A stretch of 14,537 nt of DNA, taken from RUG13091 sp963619935. GTDB taxonomy: Bacteria > Bacillota_I > Bacilli_A > RFN20 > CAG-826. The translations under genes and the position numbers were made by a program. This document shows, piece after piece, positions 5,838 to 14,528 of this stretch. The stretch is taken from positions 1 to 14,537 of the forward strand of contig CAVEYA010000014.1 of the NCBI GenBank assembly GCA_963619935.1, read 5' to 3'. How positions within the stretch are numbered: position 1 is the first letter of the stretch; every line of letters begins with the position of its first letter. The notes under the pieces were generated by a model. That model had not been told where the DNA came from. It did not search any database and saw only the letters and a program-made list of their open reading frames with translations.

Positions 5838-8291
5838 ATGGAAATTAAATTAAAAGAAAAAACCAATAATTTATTTATTACTGAAAGAGAATATTTCCCT
5901 TTAATCTTTAAATTTAAGAATGAACATCCTGATTATGATATTAAGGTCATTAGTAAAGATGAATTAGTGGGTAAATTATCTTTCACTTATTATGACGACC
6001 CTGTTCCTACTTTTATTGAAAATAATCATGAATACACAAAAGCGAGAAAGTATAAAACATTATTACCAGTTGTGGATGTTACTAAACATCCTGAACTTAA
6101 TCGTTTATATAAAATATTAAAAGAACAAGATAATTTACAATATGACCCTTACGGTGTACTTGAATTAAGTCATAAACATATCTACTTATTAGAATGCGAA
6201 GAAGATGAAGAAATTAAAAACCTATTAAACATCAATAATTTAAGTTATGAATTATTATCTTTTACTGATTTAGGTATTAACCCTATTAACCCAATTGAAG
6301 ATGAGATTTTCACCATTACTGAATTTGATAATAAATTTGATCAATATATGATGATCTTCTCTGATATTCGTCGAATAATTCTTAAAGATTCATCTTACAA
6401 AGATAAATTAAAGATCCTAATTAATGATGATTCCGATATCTTTTATGTAAATTTATGCTCCTCATTATTTAATATCCCTGTGAGTATGGACACTTCTAAA
6501 CCATTAATCGCGAATGCGGATATTAAACATAAAATGGACGTTATTCATAAAGAAAAAGACTTCATTATTAAAGATGAAGAATTAAATAATCCTTCTTTAA
6601 AAACATTAGATGACGTTATTCAAACTTATCATTTAGATAAATTAGAAAGTTTTGAATATGCTTACGCAAATCTATTAGAAATCTTATCTTCTAACTGTGT
6701 CAAAGAAGAAAAAGAAGATAAAGGCATTATCGTTACTAGATTATTTAATATCGACACTGATGCTTATATTTATATTACAAATTTTCAATTTAATGCTTTC
6801 TATAAGGAATACGCAGATAACAACGTCTTAAATGATGCAGAATTAAAAGCGTTACACGCGAATACTAGTTATATTAAGACCTCATTAGATAGAAGAAAGA
6901 AATTAAACTATTTGAAATATAGTCATATCTTATTATGTTCTAGAGTAAAACAACATTTGTCTGATTCCATTTATGATTCACAATTTGCGCAAGAATTCTT
7001 CATGACAAAGGTTCATCAAAAATATCATTTAGATGGTTGCTACACCACTAGTGCGAAAAATGTTTTAACAACTAAGATTAATGATGATAACTATATTCGC
7101 ACGAATGGATATGACCATCGTTATAAAACAATCAAAGTTAATGAAGAATATAAAAAGAGATTTATTAGAGATAAATGGTCAGTCACTAATTTAGAAGGAT
7201 TCTTAAACTGCCCATTTAAATATTATTTATCCAATATCATTCCAAGTGATGATATGGAACTTCATACTGCCTCTAAAGGAACATTAATCCATGCGGTGTT
7301 TGAAGATATTTATCATGATGATTTTGATTTTGAAACATCATTCCAAAAGGGATTAAAAGCTTATCAAAATAATGCGATAAGAAAAGGTGTTACTCTAACT
7401 AAGAAAGAAGAAACTTGGATAGAGATTATTAAAAGTTGGTTAGAAAAATTTGTTAAAACTTATCTTTCTATTAACAAAGAATACTTAAAAATCGTGCCTA
7501 ATAATCATGATTATGAAAAGAAAGTAACTTTTAATCTTGTTGATGAAAATGGCAAGACATACGCCTTTACTGGCTTTATTGATAAAGTCTTATGGACTAA
7601 ATATAACGATAGAGAATTTTACACAATTCTTGATTACAAGACAGGGAATGAAGAATTCACTGCGAAAGAAGTATGTATTGGTAAATCGATTCAATTACCA
7701 CTTTATTACTACGCTTTAAGTCAACCAAACCAAGAAGATATTACCAATGGATATGAATTTGGAGGATTTGGTATTCAACATGTTTATTTTAGAACACCAA
7801 AGAAGGCTATTTATGATAGTGGTAAAGGTTTAACAAGCGAAGATACTTTAATTACTAATAGTCGTTTATCAGGTATTAGCAAAAATGATTTTGATTATTG
7901 GCACAGTGTTGACCACTTTGGTCTTAAAGATAAAGATGACGGCTTTAAACAACATGGTGGTAAAGTCATCGCGAGAAGTTCAACATTTAATGAGCCAGAT
8001 GGTGATGAAACTATTAATAGTAAACTAACGGAATATAAATATAACTTAAATGACTTAGTGGAAGACGCAAAAAAGTCCGCGATAAGGATTATTCATCAAA
8101 TTGAAAACGCTGATTTTAAAATTACTCCAACCACGAATAAGTTAACTAACTACAATACAACATATATTGCATGTGGTTATTGCCCATACCATGATGTTTG
8201 TTATCGTAGTATCGCATTAGACGCAAAAGATTATCGTTTAGAAATGAACAAGCGTTTTGATGCACTCAAAAAAATAGAAAGTGAGAAATAA
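5838..8291 (+). CDS. addB: AddB/RexB-type subunit of the AddAB helicase-nuclease (PD-(D/E)XK, Fe-S)
   Basis: Second subunit of the AddAB complex, which resects double-strand breaks for RecA-dependent recombination. With start ATG 5838 the protein has 817 residues. The C-terminal nuclease is complete: H485 in 'GTLIHAVFED', D582 in 'FTGFIDKV', D599-Y-K601 in 'ILDYKTG', and Q619 in 'SIQLPLYYY'. The four cysteines of an AddB-type iron-sulfur staple are present: C458 ('LNCPFKYY') and C779-x2-C782-x5-C788 ('CGYCPYHDVC'). The N-terminal ~440 residues should be the inactive helicase-like part; no Walker A is visible. It is much shorter than Bacillus subtilis AddB (about 1166 residues), so it is a compact form. 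GGGAGG at 5821-5826 is 11 nt before ATG 5838; an in-frame TTG at 5829 lies only 2 nt from it and is unlikely as start. addA follows after 3 nt. Confidence 0.88.
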   Translation: MEIKLKEKTNNLFITEREYFPLIFKFKNEHPDYDIKVISKDELVGKLSFTYYDDPVPTFIENNHEYTKARKYKTLLPVVDVTKHPELNRLYKILKEQDNLQYDPYGVLELSHKHIYLLECEEDEEIKNLLNINNLSYELLSFTDLGINPINPIEDEIFTITEFDNKFDQYMMIFSDIRRIILKDSSYKDKLKILINDDSDIFYVNLCSSLFNIPVSMDTSKPLIANADIKHKMDVIHKEKDFIIKDEELNNPSLKTLDDVIQTYHLDKLESFEYAYANLLEILSSNCVKEEKEDKGIIVTRLFNIDTDAYIYITNFQFNAFYKEYADNNVLNDAELKALHANTSYIKTSLDRRKKLNYLKYSHILLCSRVKQHLSDSIYDSQFAQEFFMTKVHQKYHLDGCYTTSAKNVLTTKINDDNYIRTNGYDHRYKTIKVNEEYKKRFIRDKWSVTNLEGFLNCPFKYYLSNIIPSDDMELHTASKGTLIHAVFEDIYHDDFDFETSFQKGLKAYQNNAIRKGVTLTKKEETWIEIIKSWLEKFVKTYLSINKEYLKIVPNNHDYEKKVTFNLVDENGKTYAFTGFIDKVLWTKYNDREFYTILDYKTGNEEFTAKEVCIGKSIQLPLYYYALSQPNQEDITNGYEFGGFGIQHVYFRTPKKAIYDSGKGLTSEDTLITNSRLSGISKNDFDYWHSVDHFGLKDKDDGFKQHGGKVIARSSTFNEPDGDETINSKLTEYKYNLNDLVEDAKKSAIRIIHQIENADFKITPTTNKLTNYNTTYIACGYCPYHDVCYRSIALDAKDYRLEMNKRFDALKKIESEK

Positions 8292-8294
8292 TAT

Positions 8295-11200
8295 ATGGCA
8301 AATAAAGCTCAACAAACTGCGATTGATAGTCCAGTTAATCAAAATGTATTAATCTCCGCCGGAGCGGGTTCTGGTAAAACAAGAACTTTATCTGACAAAG
8401 TATTTGCTTATATCGATACAAATCAGATTAAACCAAGTGAATTACTTGTTTTAACTTTTACCAATAACGCTGCTCATGAGATGAAAACACGTATTATTCA
8501 AACCTTTAAAGATAATGGTAGATATGGCTTAGCAAATGAAATGGCGAGTGCGCATGTCCAAACATTTGACTCATTCTCGCAATATCTTGTTAGCACCTAT
8601 TCTTCAAGATTAAATATCTCTGATCAAATCGCGGTGGCGAATCAAGATGTGATTAATGCCCAAAAACGGGCGATTCTAGAAGAAATATTCCAAGAATACT
8701 ACAATAATCCACTCAAGTGTGAAAGACTTCTTAAAACGCTTAAAAAATACAATATGGTGGATGACTCTTCTACGAAGGATGTGATTCTTGATTTAGATAT
8801 TAAGTTAGATGGTTTATTACCAAGTAAGAAATTAGACTTCATGAATAACTATGAAACTAAGTTCTTATCTAAAGAAGCTTTTAATCGTTATATCGATATT
8901 ATTGTGAACTGGTGTAAATCAGTAATTAAGACTCGTTTAATTGAATGTGGTTTCTTAGAAAAACATTACGATACATTAGAAATAGATATTAACTCGATGG
9001 GTGTTGAAAAGTTTAATGTCTTAAAGAATATATTCAAAGATAAGAAAAACTTCGATATCGATTATCGTTATCTTGTCTTTTCTAATAATGAATACACACA
9101 AGAAACATATTTAGAAATTAAACAAACACTTGATTTAGATGGTGAGGAATTTATTAAAGCCGCTTATGAATTGATGACTGATAAAAATAAATTAAAAACC
9201 TCTACTTCAATTAAGAAATTCAATGATGATGTGAAAGAAAAAGACATTAATGACTACATGCGTCAACTATTTAAGAGTGAAAAAAGAGAATTAAAATACT
9301 TAGGACGCATTCCAACTGATTTAACTGAGGCTTATGAACAAATTGTTAGCTCTAAAGAAGATATCGAATTATTCTTTGAAATTATTCAAGAATTAGATAA
9401 ACGTTTAGATGATTATAAAGCCACGACAAATTGCTTTACTTTTAGTGATATCTCAAAAAAAGCATTAGCGTTGTTAACAGAAGAAAAATATGCCGATATT
9501 GCGGAGGAAATTAGATGTAGATTTAAATACATCATGGTGGATGAATACCAAGATACGAATGATTTTCAAGAACTATTCTTAGATAGTCTATTAAAAGAAA
9601 ATAAACAAGGCGAAAGAGCCCATTTATTCTGTGTTGGCGACGCAAAGCAATCAATTTATGGATTTAGAAATTCAAATGTTCAATTATTTAGAAATAGACA
9701 AGCTCTTTATAGCGTGAAGACACCTGAACATGAAGTCATTGCGATGAACATGAACTATCGTTCCGCACCTAAGCTATTAGATGATATAAATTATATCTTT
9801 GGTTATTACATGACTTTAGAGCATGGTTCTATTGATTATTCTGATCCAATGGAAAGATTAGATTATGATGACAAAGTGGATTTATTCCACGATAAAACAT
9901 TGTCTAAAGAAGAAAGAAATAAATACTTTGGCATTAAAAGAATTACTTCTACATCCGGTTTTAATAACGATTTATATAAAGATGGTAGTAAGAAATGGGA
10001 AGCTTTAGCGATTGCCCATGATATTAAACAAAAGGTTGAATCAGGTTTCTTAATTTATCAAAAAGGAAAAGATAAAAACGAACATCCATTTAAACCTCGT
10101 CCATGTAAATATAGTGATTTTGCGATTCTTGTGAGAAAAAAGAAAGACGCAGCGGAACTCTATCAACAAATCTTCCAAGAAAATGATATTAAATTAAATT
10201 CCAATATCTCTACTGATTTAAAAGAGATTGATGCGATTATCTTAATTCAATCTTTAGTGAATTTAATTTCTAGTAAGATTAATCATACATCTTGTGATGA
10301 AAGACATTTGTTTATGTCTATCGCAAGAAGTTATGTTTATCAATATGATGACCAAAAGCTTTTTGATATTTTAACTAGTGATCCTTCCATTATGGAAAAC
10401 GATCCAATCATGGAAGAAATTCATAGTTTTGTAAAACGTAATAAAAAGAGCACTTTTAGTGCGTTATTCACAGATATGATTAATACCTTCCACATAGTGG
10501 ATAAACTTTATTTAATTGGTAATGTTTCTGATAACATCGCAAAGATTGAATCGTTATATCAAATTGTTTTAAGCCAAGAAACTAGTGGTGAAGGAATTAA
10601 AGAATTTGTCGAATTATATAAGAATATTTCTAAATACGATTTAACATTCACAAGCGATAGCGTGACACAAATTGAAGATGCAGTAGATTTAATGACAATC
10701 CATGCTTCTAAGGGATTAGAAAGAAAGATTGTTTATATGCCTGCTAGTTTTAATAATCTTGGTAGTCCTTTAGCAGGAGCGGATTATATTTTCTCAATTG
10801 AGAATGGTGTAATCTTACCAAATTACTGTTATGACCCAGATAATAAAGTAAAGATTGACGAAACGAAAGATGGAGAAGAGGTTTGGAAAACTAAAAGTTT
10901 TCCTACTTACCCTTTAGCAAGCTTTGCAAACGAAATTAGCAATAATGATGAAGAAAGACATGAACATGTCCGTTTATTCTATGTAGCCTTAACTCGTGCC
11001 GAAAATCTTTTATATATCGTTGGTGATTTAAAGGATGAAACACATAAAACGGAAGTAAAGAATATCAATGATGAAACTCTTTATGGAATGCTTTCATATT
11101 TGCCACATTATTTAAAACTTAATGATGCTTATATTAAACAAAAGATTAAAGAAGGAATAGTGGAACAATCCCAATATGACCTTTATTTATCTTTAGTGAA

Positions 11201-12362
11201 GTTTATGAAGGAACTGAGTAAAGAATTTAATAGTGATGACCTCACAAAAGAAGAATATACAAATTATCTTTCCCTTTGGGAAAAATATTATTATCAAAAG
11301 TTATTTGATGATTTAGATATCTCTATTAGTAGTATTAAAAATACAATCTTCCAATCTTATTATCGTAATTTCATGGATAATCATCTTTATGATAATCAAG
11401 ACATTATTGCCCGTTTATTTAGTATCTATAAATTCAAAGTTGATAATAAGTCATATCAAGAATTACAAGATTATATTAAAGGCCTAACTAATCAATCATT
11501 AAACGAAAATGAAGAAGGAAATGAAAATGATAATGATGATTCCATTATCACATTAGATGAGCTTCCAGAATTATTAGCGGCGTTTAAGAAGGCAATCAGT
11601 GTTGATCCACCAGATTTTACTTACTTCTTATCAAGTCAAGACGCGGTTAAAGCCGCTACAAAGGAATATGAACTTTATAAGATTCCATATTGTTTAGTTC
11701 CATATTTGTTATCTGGTTTTGCTCTTATTTTTGATAATGAGCCATTCCTTTATCGCGTTAGTTATGAAAACCAAAAAGTAAATTTTATTGATGAAGTTAC
11801 TACTTTTGATTATCACGATATGGTTAGAAACCATACGAATAAAAATAATCAAAAAGTTGAACTGACCACAAATAACGAAACAATTGCGTTTAACACACGT
11901 GTTCACAAACACGCGAGTAAAAATCGTGTGATTAGTGAAGAAGAGGTACCTGCCTATATTTTAGAAAGAGGTACATACTTACACCGCTTAATGGAATTAG
12001 TGGATCTTGAGAGCAAAGACACCTCGTTCATTAAAAACGAAAGAGATAGAAAACTCATTAGTGAAGTTTTAAAACTTGAAATCTTTGATGATATGGATAA
12101 TAAAACTGTCTATAAAGAATATGGTTATTTTGATCCTGATTTGGACACAACTGGATTTATTGATTTAATGTATATCTACAAAGGTGAGTATTACATTATT
12201 GATTATAAGAGCAAACATGTTGCGGATGATGATTATGAAAATCAATTACATACATATCAAAGAAATATTCAAAGAATATTCCATATCAATGATTCTTCTA
12301 AAATTCATTTATATTTATTATCTTTATCAGATAAAAAATTATTAGAAGTTGTACCAGAATAA
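8295..12362 (+). CDS. addA: AddA, UvrD-family helicase-nuclease subunit of AddAB
   Basis: ATP-driven 3'-5' helicase with a C-terminal nuclease, the motor of AddAB in double-strand break repair. All superfamily 1 motifs are visible: Walker A 'AGAGSGKT' (K28), Ia 'LVLTFTNNAAHEMKTRI', 'VQTFDSFSQYL', Walker B 'VDEYQDTN' (D416, E417), III 'GDAKQSIYGFR' (D449, Q452), IV 'MNYRSAP' (R489), V 'IHASKGLE' (H803, K806), VI 'LFYVALTRAENL' (R901). The PD-(D/E)XK nuclease has H1230 in 'GTYLHRLMELVD', D1290 in 'GFIDLMYI', D1303-Y-K1305 in 'IIDYKSK' and Q1317 in 'NQLHTYQ'. At 1355 residues it is somewhat longer than B. subtilis AddA (about 1232). It lies 3 nt after addB with no strong RBS of its own, suggesting translational coupling. 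Intact, with no frameshift. Confidence 0.96.
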   Translation: MANKAQQTAIDSPVNQNVLISAGAGSGKTRTLSDKVFAYIDTNQIKPSELLVLTFTNNAAHEMKTRIIQTFKDNGRYGLANEMASAHVQTFDSFSQYLVSTYSSRLNISDQIAVANQDVINAQKRAILEEIFQEYYNNPLKCERLLKTLKKYNMVDDSSTKDVILDLDIKLDGLLPSKKLDFMNNYETKFLSKEAFNRYIDIIVNWCKSVIKTRLIECGFLEKHYDTLEIDINSMGVEKFNVLKNIFKDKKNFDIDYRYLVFSNNEYTQETYLEIKQTLDLDGEEFIKAAYELMTDKNKLKTSTSIKKFNDDVKEKDINDYMRQLFKSEKRELKYLGRIPTDLTEAYEQIVSSKEDIELFFEIIQELDKRLDDYKATTNCFTFSDISKKALALLTEEKYADIAEEIRCRFKYIMVDEYQDTNDFQELFLDSLLKENKQGERAHLFCVGDAKQSIYGFRNSNVQLFRNRQALYSVKTPEHEVIAMNMNYRSAPKLLDDINYIFGYYMTLEHGSIDYSDPMERLDYDDKVDLFHDKTLSKEERNKYFGIKRITSTSGFNNDLYKDGSKKWEALAIAHDIKQKVESGFLIYQKGKDKNEHPFKPRPCKYSDFAILVRKKKDAAELYQQIFQENDIKLNSNISTDLKEIDAIILIQSLVNLISSKINHTSCDERHLFMSIARSYVYQYDDQKLFDILTSDPSIMENDPIMEEIHSFVKRNKKSTFSALFTDMINTFHIVDKLYLIGNVSDNIAKIESLYQIVLSQETSGEGIKEFVELYKNISKYDLTFTSDSVTQIEDAVDLMTIHASKGLERKIVYMPASFNNLGSPLAGADYIFSIENGVILPNYCYDPDNKVKIDETKDGEEVWKTKSFPTYPLASFANEISNNDEERHEHVRLFYVALTRAENLLYIVGDLKDETHKTEVKNINDETLYGMLSYLPHYLKLNDAYIKQKIKEGIVEQSQYDLYLSLVKFMKELSKEFNSDDLTKEEYTNYLSLWEKYYYQKLFDDLDISISSIKNTIFQSYYRNFMDNHLYDNQDIIARLFSIYKFKVDNKSYQELQDYIKGLTNQSLNENEEGNENDNDDSIITLDELPELLAAFKKAISVDPPDFTYFLSSQDAVKAATKEYELYKIPYCLVPYLLSGFALIFDNEPFLYRVSYENQKVNFIDEVTTFDYHDMVRNHTNKNNQKVELTTNNETIAFNTRVHKHASKNRVISEEEVPAYILERGTYLHRLMELVDLESKDTSFIKNERDRKLISEVLKLEIFDDMDNKTVYKEYGYFDPDLDTTGFIDLMYIYKGEYYIIDYKSKHVADDDYENQLHTYQRNIQRIFHINDSSKIHLYLLSLSDKKLLEVVPE

Positions 12363-12377
12363 TGCTTTACAATGTAA

Positions 12378-12392
12378 TGCAAGTTCATTGCA
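12378..12392. promoter_or_regulatory. Small inverted repeat upstream of the antitoxin gene
   Basis: TGCAA (12378-12382) and TTGCA (12388-12392) flank a 5-bp spacer just before the antitoxin RBS. RelB/DinJ-type proteins often repress their own promoter through palindromes, so this may be an autoregulatory site. No good promoter was seen in the 49-nt gap, so read-through from addA is possible. Confidence 0.3.
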
Positions 12393-12411
12393 ACATGTAT
12401 GAGGTCATAAC

Positions 12412-12681
12412 ATGGAAACAACAACAATTAATGTACGTGTGGACAAAAAGCTTAAAAAAGATTGTAAAGAAATTTTTAATAATCTTGGTTTTGGCTTGAC
12501 CACTGCGATTACTATGTATCTCAAAGCAGTACAAAGAAAGAATGGCATCCCATTCTCTTTAGATATACCAAATAAGAAAACTTTAAAAGCTTTCGAAGAA
12601 GTTAAATATATTTCTGATGGCAAACAAAAGGCTAAGAAGTATAAAAACAGTAATGAACTTCGAAGGGATTTAAAGGTCTAA
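12412..12681 (+). CDS. RelB/DinJ-family ribbon-helix-helix antitoxin, orphan
   Basis: An 89-residue protein of the type II antitoxin RelB/DinJ family. The N-terminal strand 'TTTINVRVDKKLKKDCKEIF' and helix 'LGFGLTTAITMYLKAV' are the ribbon-helix-helix DNA-binding part, and 'NGIPFSLDIP' is the family's conserved 'GIPF' segment. The rest (residues 53-89) is charged and ends 'SNELRRDLKV', which would normally wrap a RelE/YafQ-type toxin. TGAGG (12400-12404) lies 7 nt before the ATG. No toxin gene follows: a terminator begins at once and the next ~330 nt are repeats without a suitable reading frame. It may be a lone regulator, a remnant of a lost pair, or act with a toxin elsewhere. Family assignment is confident, function is not. 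Confidence 0.85.
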   Translation: METTTINVRVDKKLKKDCKEIFNNLGFGLTTAITMYLKAVQRKNGIPFSLDIPNKKTLKAFEEVKYISDGKQKAKKYKNSNELRRDLKV

Positions 12682-12721
12682 ATACATTTTTACTTTTTAA
12701 TATTGAAAAAGTGTATTTTTT
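12682..12721 (+). terminator. Terminator after the antitoxin gene
   Basis: CTTTTT (12693-12698) pairs with AAAAAG (12706-12711) around a 7-nt loop. Outer arms ATACA (12682-12686) and TGTAT (12712-12716) extend the stem with a one-sided bulge. A T run follows (12717-12721). It starts right after the stop codon, so it closes the addBA/antitoxin stretch. Confidence 0.6.
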
Positions 12722-12727
12722 GAGGCC

Positions 12728-12782
12728 TAATTTTATAGGAAAAGTGTAAAAATAAGTGTTAATTTTATAGGAAAAGTGTAAA
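12728..12782. repeat. Tandem repeat family A, two exact 23-nt copies
   Basis: Two identical 23-nt copies (12728-12750 and 12760-12782), each starting TAATTTTATAGG and ending AAAAGTGTAAA, have a 32-bp period and a 9-nt spacer. A core word in reverse orientation (CACTTTTC, 12823-12830) occurs further on. No reading frame explains them. Confidence 0.85.
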
Positions 12783-12902
12783 GCCTTCCTAAATAATGCA
12801 GATTAACGTGTTTTAAAATAGGCACTTTTCAAACGAAATAAAATATACATTGATGGGAAAATAGTCTGTCTTCCTGCCTAAATAATTATGTTCTTTTTGA
12901 GC
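12783..12902. other. Non-coding AT-rich stretch between the two repeat arrays
   Basis: No gene was recognised. The word CCTAAATAAT occurs at 12788-12797 and again at 12877-12886, and an inverted piece of repeat family A (GAAAAGTG) is seen at 12823-12830. The stretch probably contains decayed units of the same repeat system. Confidence 0.4.
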
Positions 12903-12990
12903 AAAGTCCCCCTTAAAAGGTGCAAAATCAAGTCAAAAGTCCCCCTTAAAAGGTGCAAAAATAAGTTAAAAGTCCCCCTTAAAAGGTAAA
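12903..12990. repeat. Tandem repeat family B, three copies with 33-bp period
   Basis: Three copies begin at 12903, 12936 and 12969. Copies 1 and 2 match over 25 nt; copy 3 matches over the first 19 nt (12969-12987) and then loses the 'GC' of GGTGCAAAA. The core AGTCCCCCTTAAAAGG contains an imperfect palindrome (CCTT-AA-AAGG) and the only C5 run in the region. The array ends about 45 nt before the ATPase RBS. Its regular spacing and position suggest protein-binding sites. Confidence 0.9.
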
Positions 12991-13046
12991 AATAATTGTT
13001 TTTAATTAATTAATTGTGTAGTAGTATTATAAGCGAGGACGACTTT

Positions 13047-14324
13047 ATGTATTTAAAAAGAAAAATTGATACTTTTTTAGAAGAATGGAAAATTGATAAA
13101 AATAGAAAGCCTCTAATTATTAAAGGCGCTAGACAAATCGGAAAAACCAAATCGGTTGAACATTTTGGAAACAATAATTATCGTTCATTTATTGNNNNNN
13201 NNNNAAATATTTCACGGATTAATCCAAACTTTAAATTTATTGCTGGAGAAACATTAATTTTCTTTGACGAAATACAAGAGTTTCCAGATATTGTGACATC
13301 ATTAAAGTTTTTTAACATTGATAAACGCTTTGATGTGATTTGTAGTGGTTCATTACTTGGCATTCAATATAAAGATATATCAAGTATTAGCGTGGGTTAT
13401 AAAACAGATGTACGTATGTATTCACTTGATTTTGAAGAATATCTATGGGCAATGGGGTATGATGATTCATTTAAAAATGACTTATTAAATCATATGATAA
13501 ATTTTGAACCATTTTCTAATTTATTGCTAAACATATGTAATAACCTATTTTTAGATTACTGTTTAATAGGTGGTATGCCAGAAGTAGTTAGTGATTATAT
13601 TCAAAATAAAACTTTTGAAAATACTGCTGAAATTCAAAAACAAATAGTTCTAGGCTATAAAGCTGATATTAGAAAATACGCGGTTGGAATGGATAAAAAT
13701 AGAATCTCTAATGTTTTTAATTATGTTCCGTGCCAACTCGGTGAAGATAATAAAAGATTAGTTTTTTCAAAAGTTCAAAGTGGTGCAAAATTTAAAGATT
13801 ATCGTGGATCTATTGAATGGTTAGAAGACGCTGGTATTGTCAATGTTTCTCACGGATTGCAATTCCCACATTTGCCGTTAAATGGCAATTTATTGGATAA
13901 TCGTTGCGTACTTTATTATGCAGACACTGGTTTATTATTGTCTCAACTCGATGAAGATGCTCAATTAGATTTTAGACAAAATAAAAATATGAACATTTAC
14001 AAAGGTGGTTTATTTGAAAATATCATTGCGGAATCATTAGTCAAGCAAGGATATGAATTAAAATATTACAAAAAAGAAAACTCAACTTTACAAGAAGAAT
14101 TTTTTGTTAGATGTAAAGACTATTTAGTTCCTATTGAAGTAAAAGCAAGCAATAACCAGTCGAAAAGTTTAAATACTTTAATTAATAGCAGCTCTTATGA
14201 AGAGATTCGTTTTGGTATTAAATTTATTGAAGGCAATATTGGCTTTAATGGGAAAATTATCACATTTCCACATTTTTGTTCTTTTTTAGTTAAAGATTTC
14301 TTAAAAACATTCAATTTTAAATAA
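13047..14324 (+). CDS. AAA+ ATPase with DUF4143 / PD-(D/E)xK-like C-terminus (contains an N gap)
   Basis: Member of the widespread ATP-binding DUF4143 family of accessory genome regions; biological role unknown. Walker A is 'GARQIGKT' (K33), Walker B 'LIFFDEIQ' (D74, E75 as sequenced), then a sensor-like 'VICSGSLLGI'. The middle 'YSLDFEEYLWAMG', 'LIGGMPEVV' and 'GYKADIRKYA' are family signatures. The C-terminal part has 'GGLFENIIAESL', 'EEFFV' and 'VPIEVKAS', resembling a PD-(D/E)xK fold with Glu at the usual Asp position. ATG 13047 is chosen because GAGG (13035-13038) lies 8 nt upstream; an upstream in-frame TTG at 13014 has no RBS. Ten N at 13195-13204 fall between the Walker motifs. Family members I know have roughly 20 more residues there, so the gap probably hides real sequence. 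The repeat array directly upstream is the notable context. Confidence 0.88.
   Translation: MYLKRKIDTFLEEWKIDKNRKPLIIKGARQIGKTKSVEHFGNNNYRSFIXXXXNISRINPNFKFIAGETLIFFDEIQEFPDIVTSLKFFNIDKRFDVICSGSLLGIQYKDISSISVGYKTDVRMYSLDFEEYLWAMGYDDSFKNDLLNHMINFEPFSNLLLNICNNLFLDYCLIGGMPEVVSDYIQNKTFENTAEIQKQIVLGYKADIRKYAVGMDKNRISNVFNYVPCQLGEDNKRLVFSKVQSGAKFKDYRGSIEWLEDAGIVNVSHGLQFPHLPLNGNLLDNRCVLYYADTGLLLSQLDEDAQLDFRQNKNMNIYKGGLFENIIAESLVKQGYELKYYKKENSTLQEEFFVRCKDYLVPIEVKASNNQSKSLNTLINSSSYEEIRFGIKFIEGNIGFNGKIITFPHFCSFLVKDFLKTFNFK
13195..13204. other. Assembly gap (10 N) inside the ATPase gene
   Basis: Ten N interrupt the coding sequence between 'NNNYRSFI' and 'NISRINPNFKF'. The frame happens to stay open across ten N, but the segment looks too short for the family, so the gap length is probably arbitrary. 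Multi-copy paralogues of this family could have broken the assembly here. Confidence 0.95.
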
Positions 14325-14486
14325 AAAAGGCATAATTTCTCAAAGCAATTCGTACGGTATAAAAATCAAGATATTGTTCACTATAATTGATGTTATTAGT
14401 ATTTTTCCCTTCAAAAGCATAATGTTGTAAGAAATGGCAGTAATAGGAAAAATAAACTTTATAATTCTTAAAATTGTGGCTATAAG

Positions 14487-14495
14487 TGATATAAT
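14487..14495 (+). promoter_or_regulatory. Extended -10 promoter for the gene at the right edge
   Basis: TGA followed by a consensus TATAAT (14490-14495) forms an extended -10 element (TGnTATAAT). No good -35 is seen at normal spacing, which is acceptable for extended -10 promoters. Predicted start is near 14502, about 27 nt before the next ATG. Confidence 0.5.
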
Positions 14496-14528
14496 TATTG
14501 CCGAACAATAGTTCATTTGAGGTGTTAT

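Noticed and set aside
12903..12990. CRISPR array
   Set aside because: The 'spacers' are only 8 nt and nearly alike, with no cas genes nearby; this is a tandem repeat.
13014..13046. Upstream TTG start for the DUF4143 ATPase
   Set aside because: No RBS precedes it, whereas GAGG at 13035-13038 is well placed for ATG 13047, where the family's usual N-terminus begins.
14317..14508. Minus-strand open frame of 63 codons after the ATPase gene
   Set aside because: It would start on TTG without an RBS, resembles no family I know, and overlaps the extended -10 promoter of the next plus-strand gene. Open by AT-rich chance or a remnant at most.
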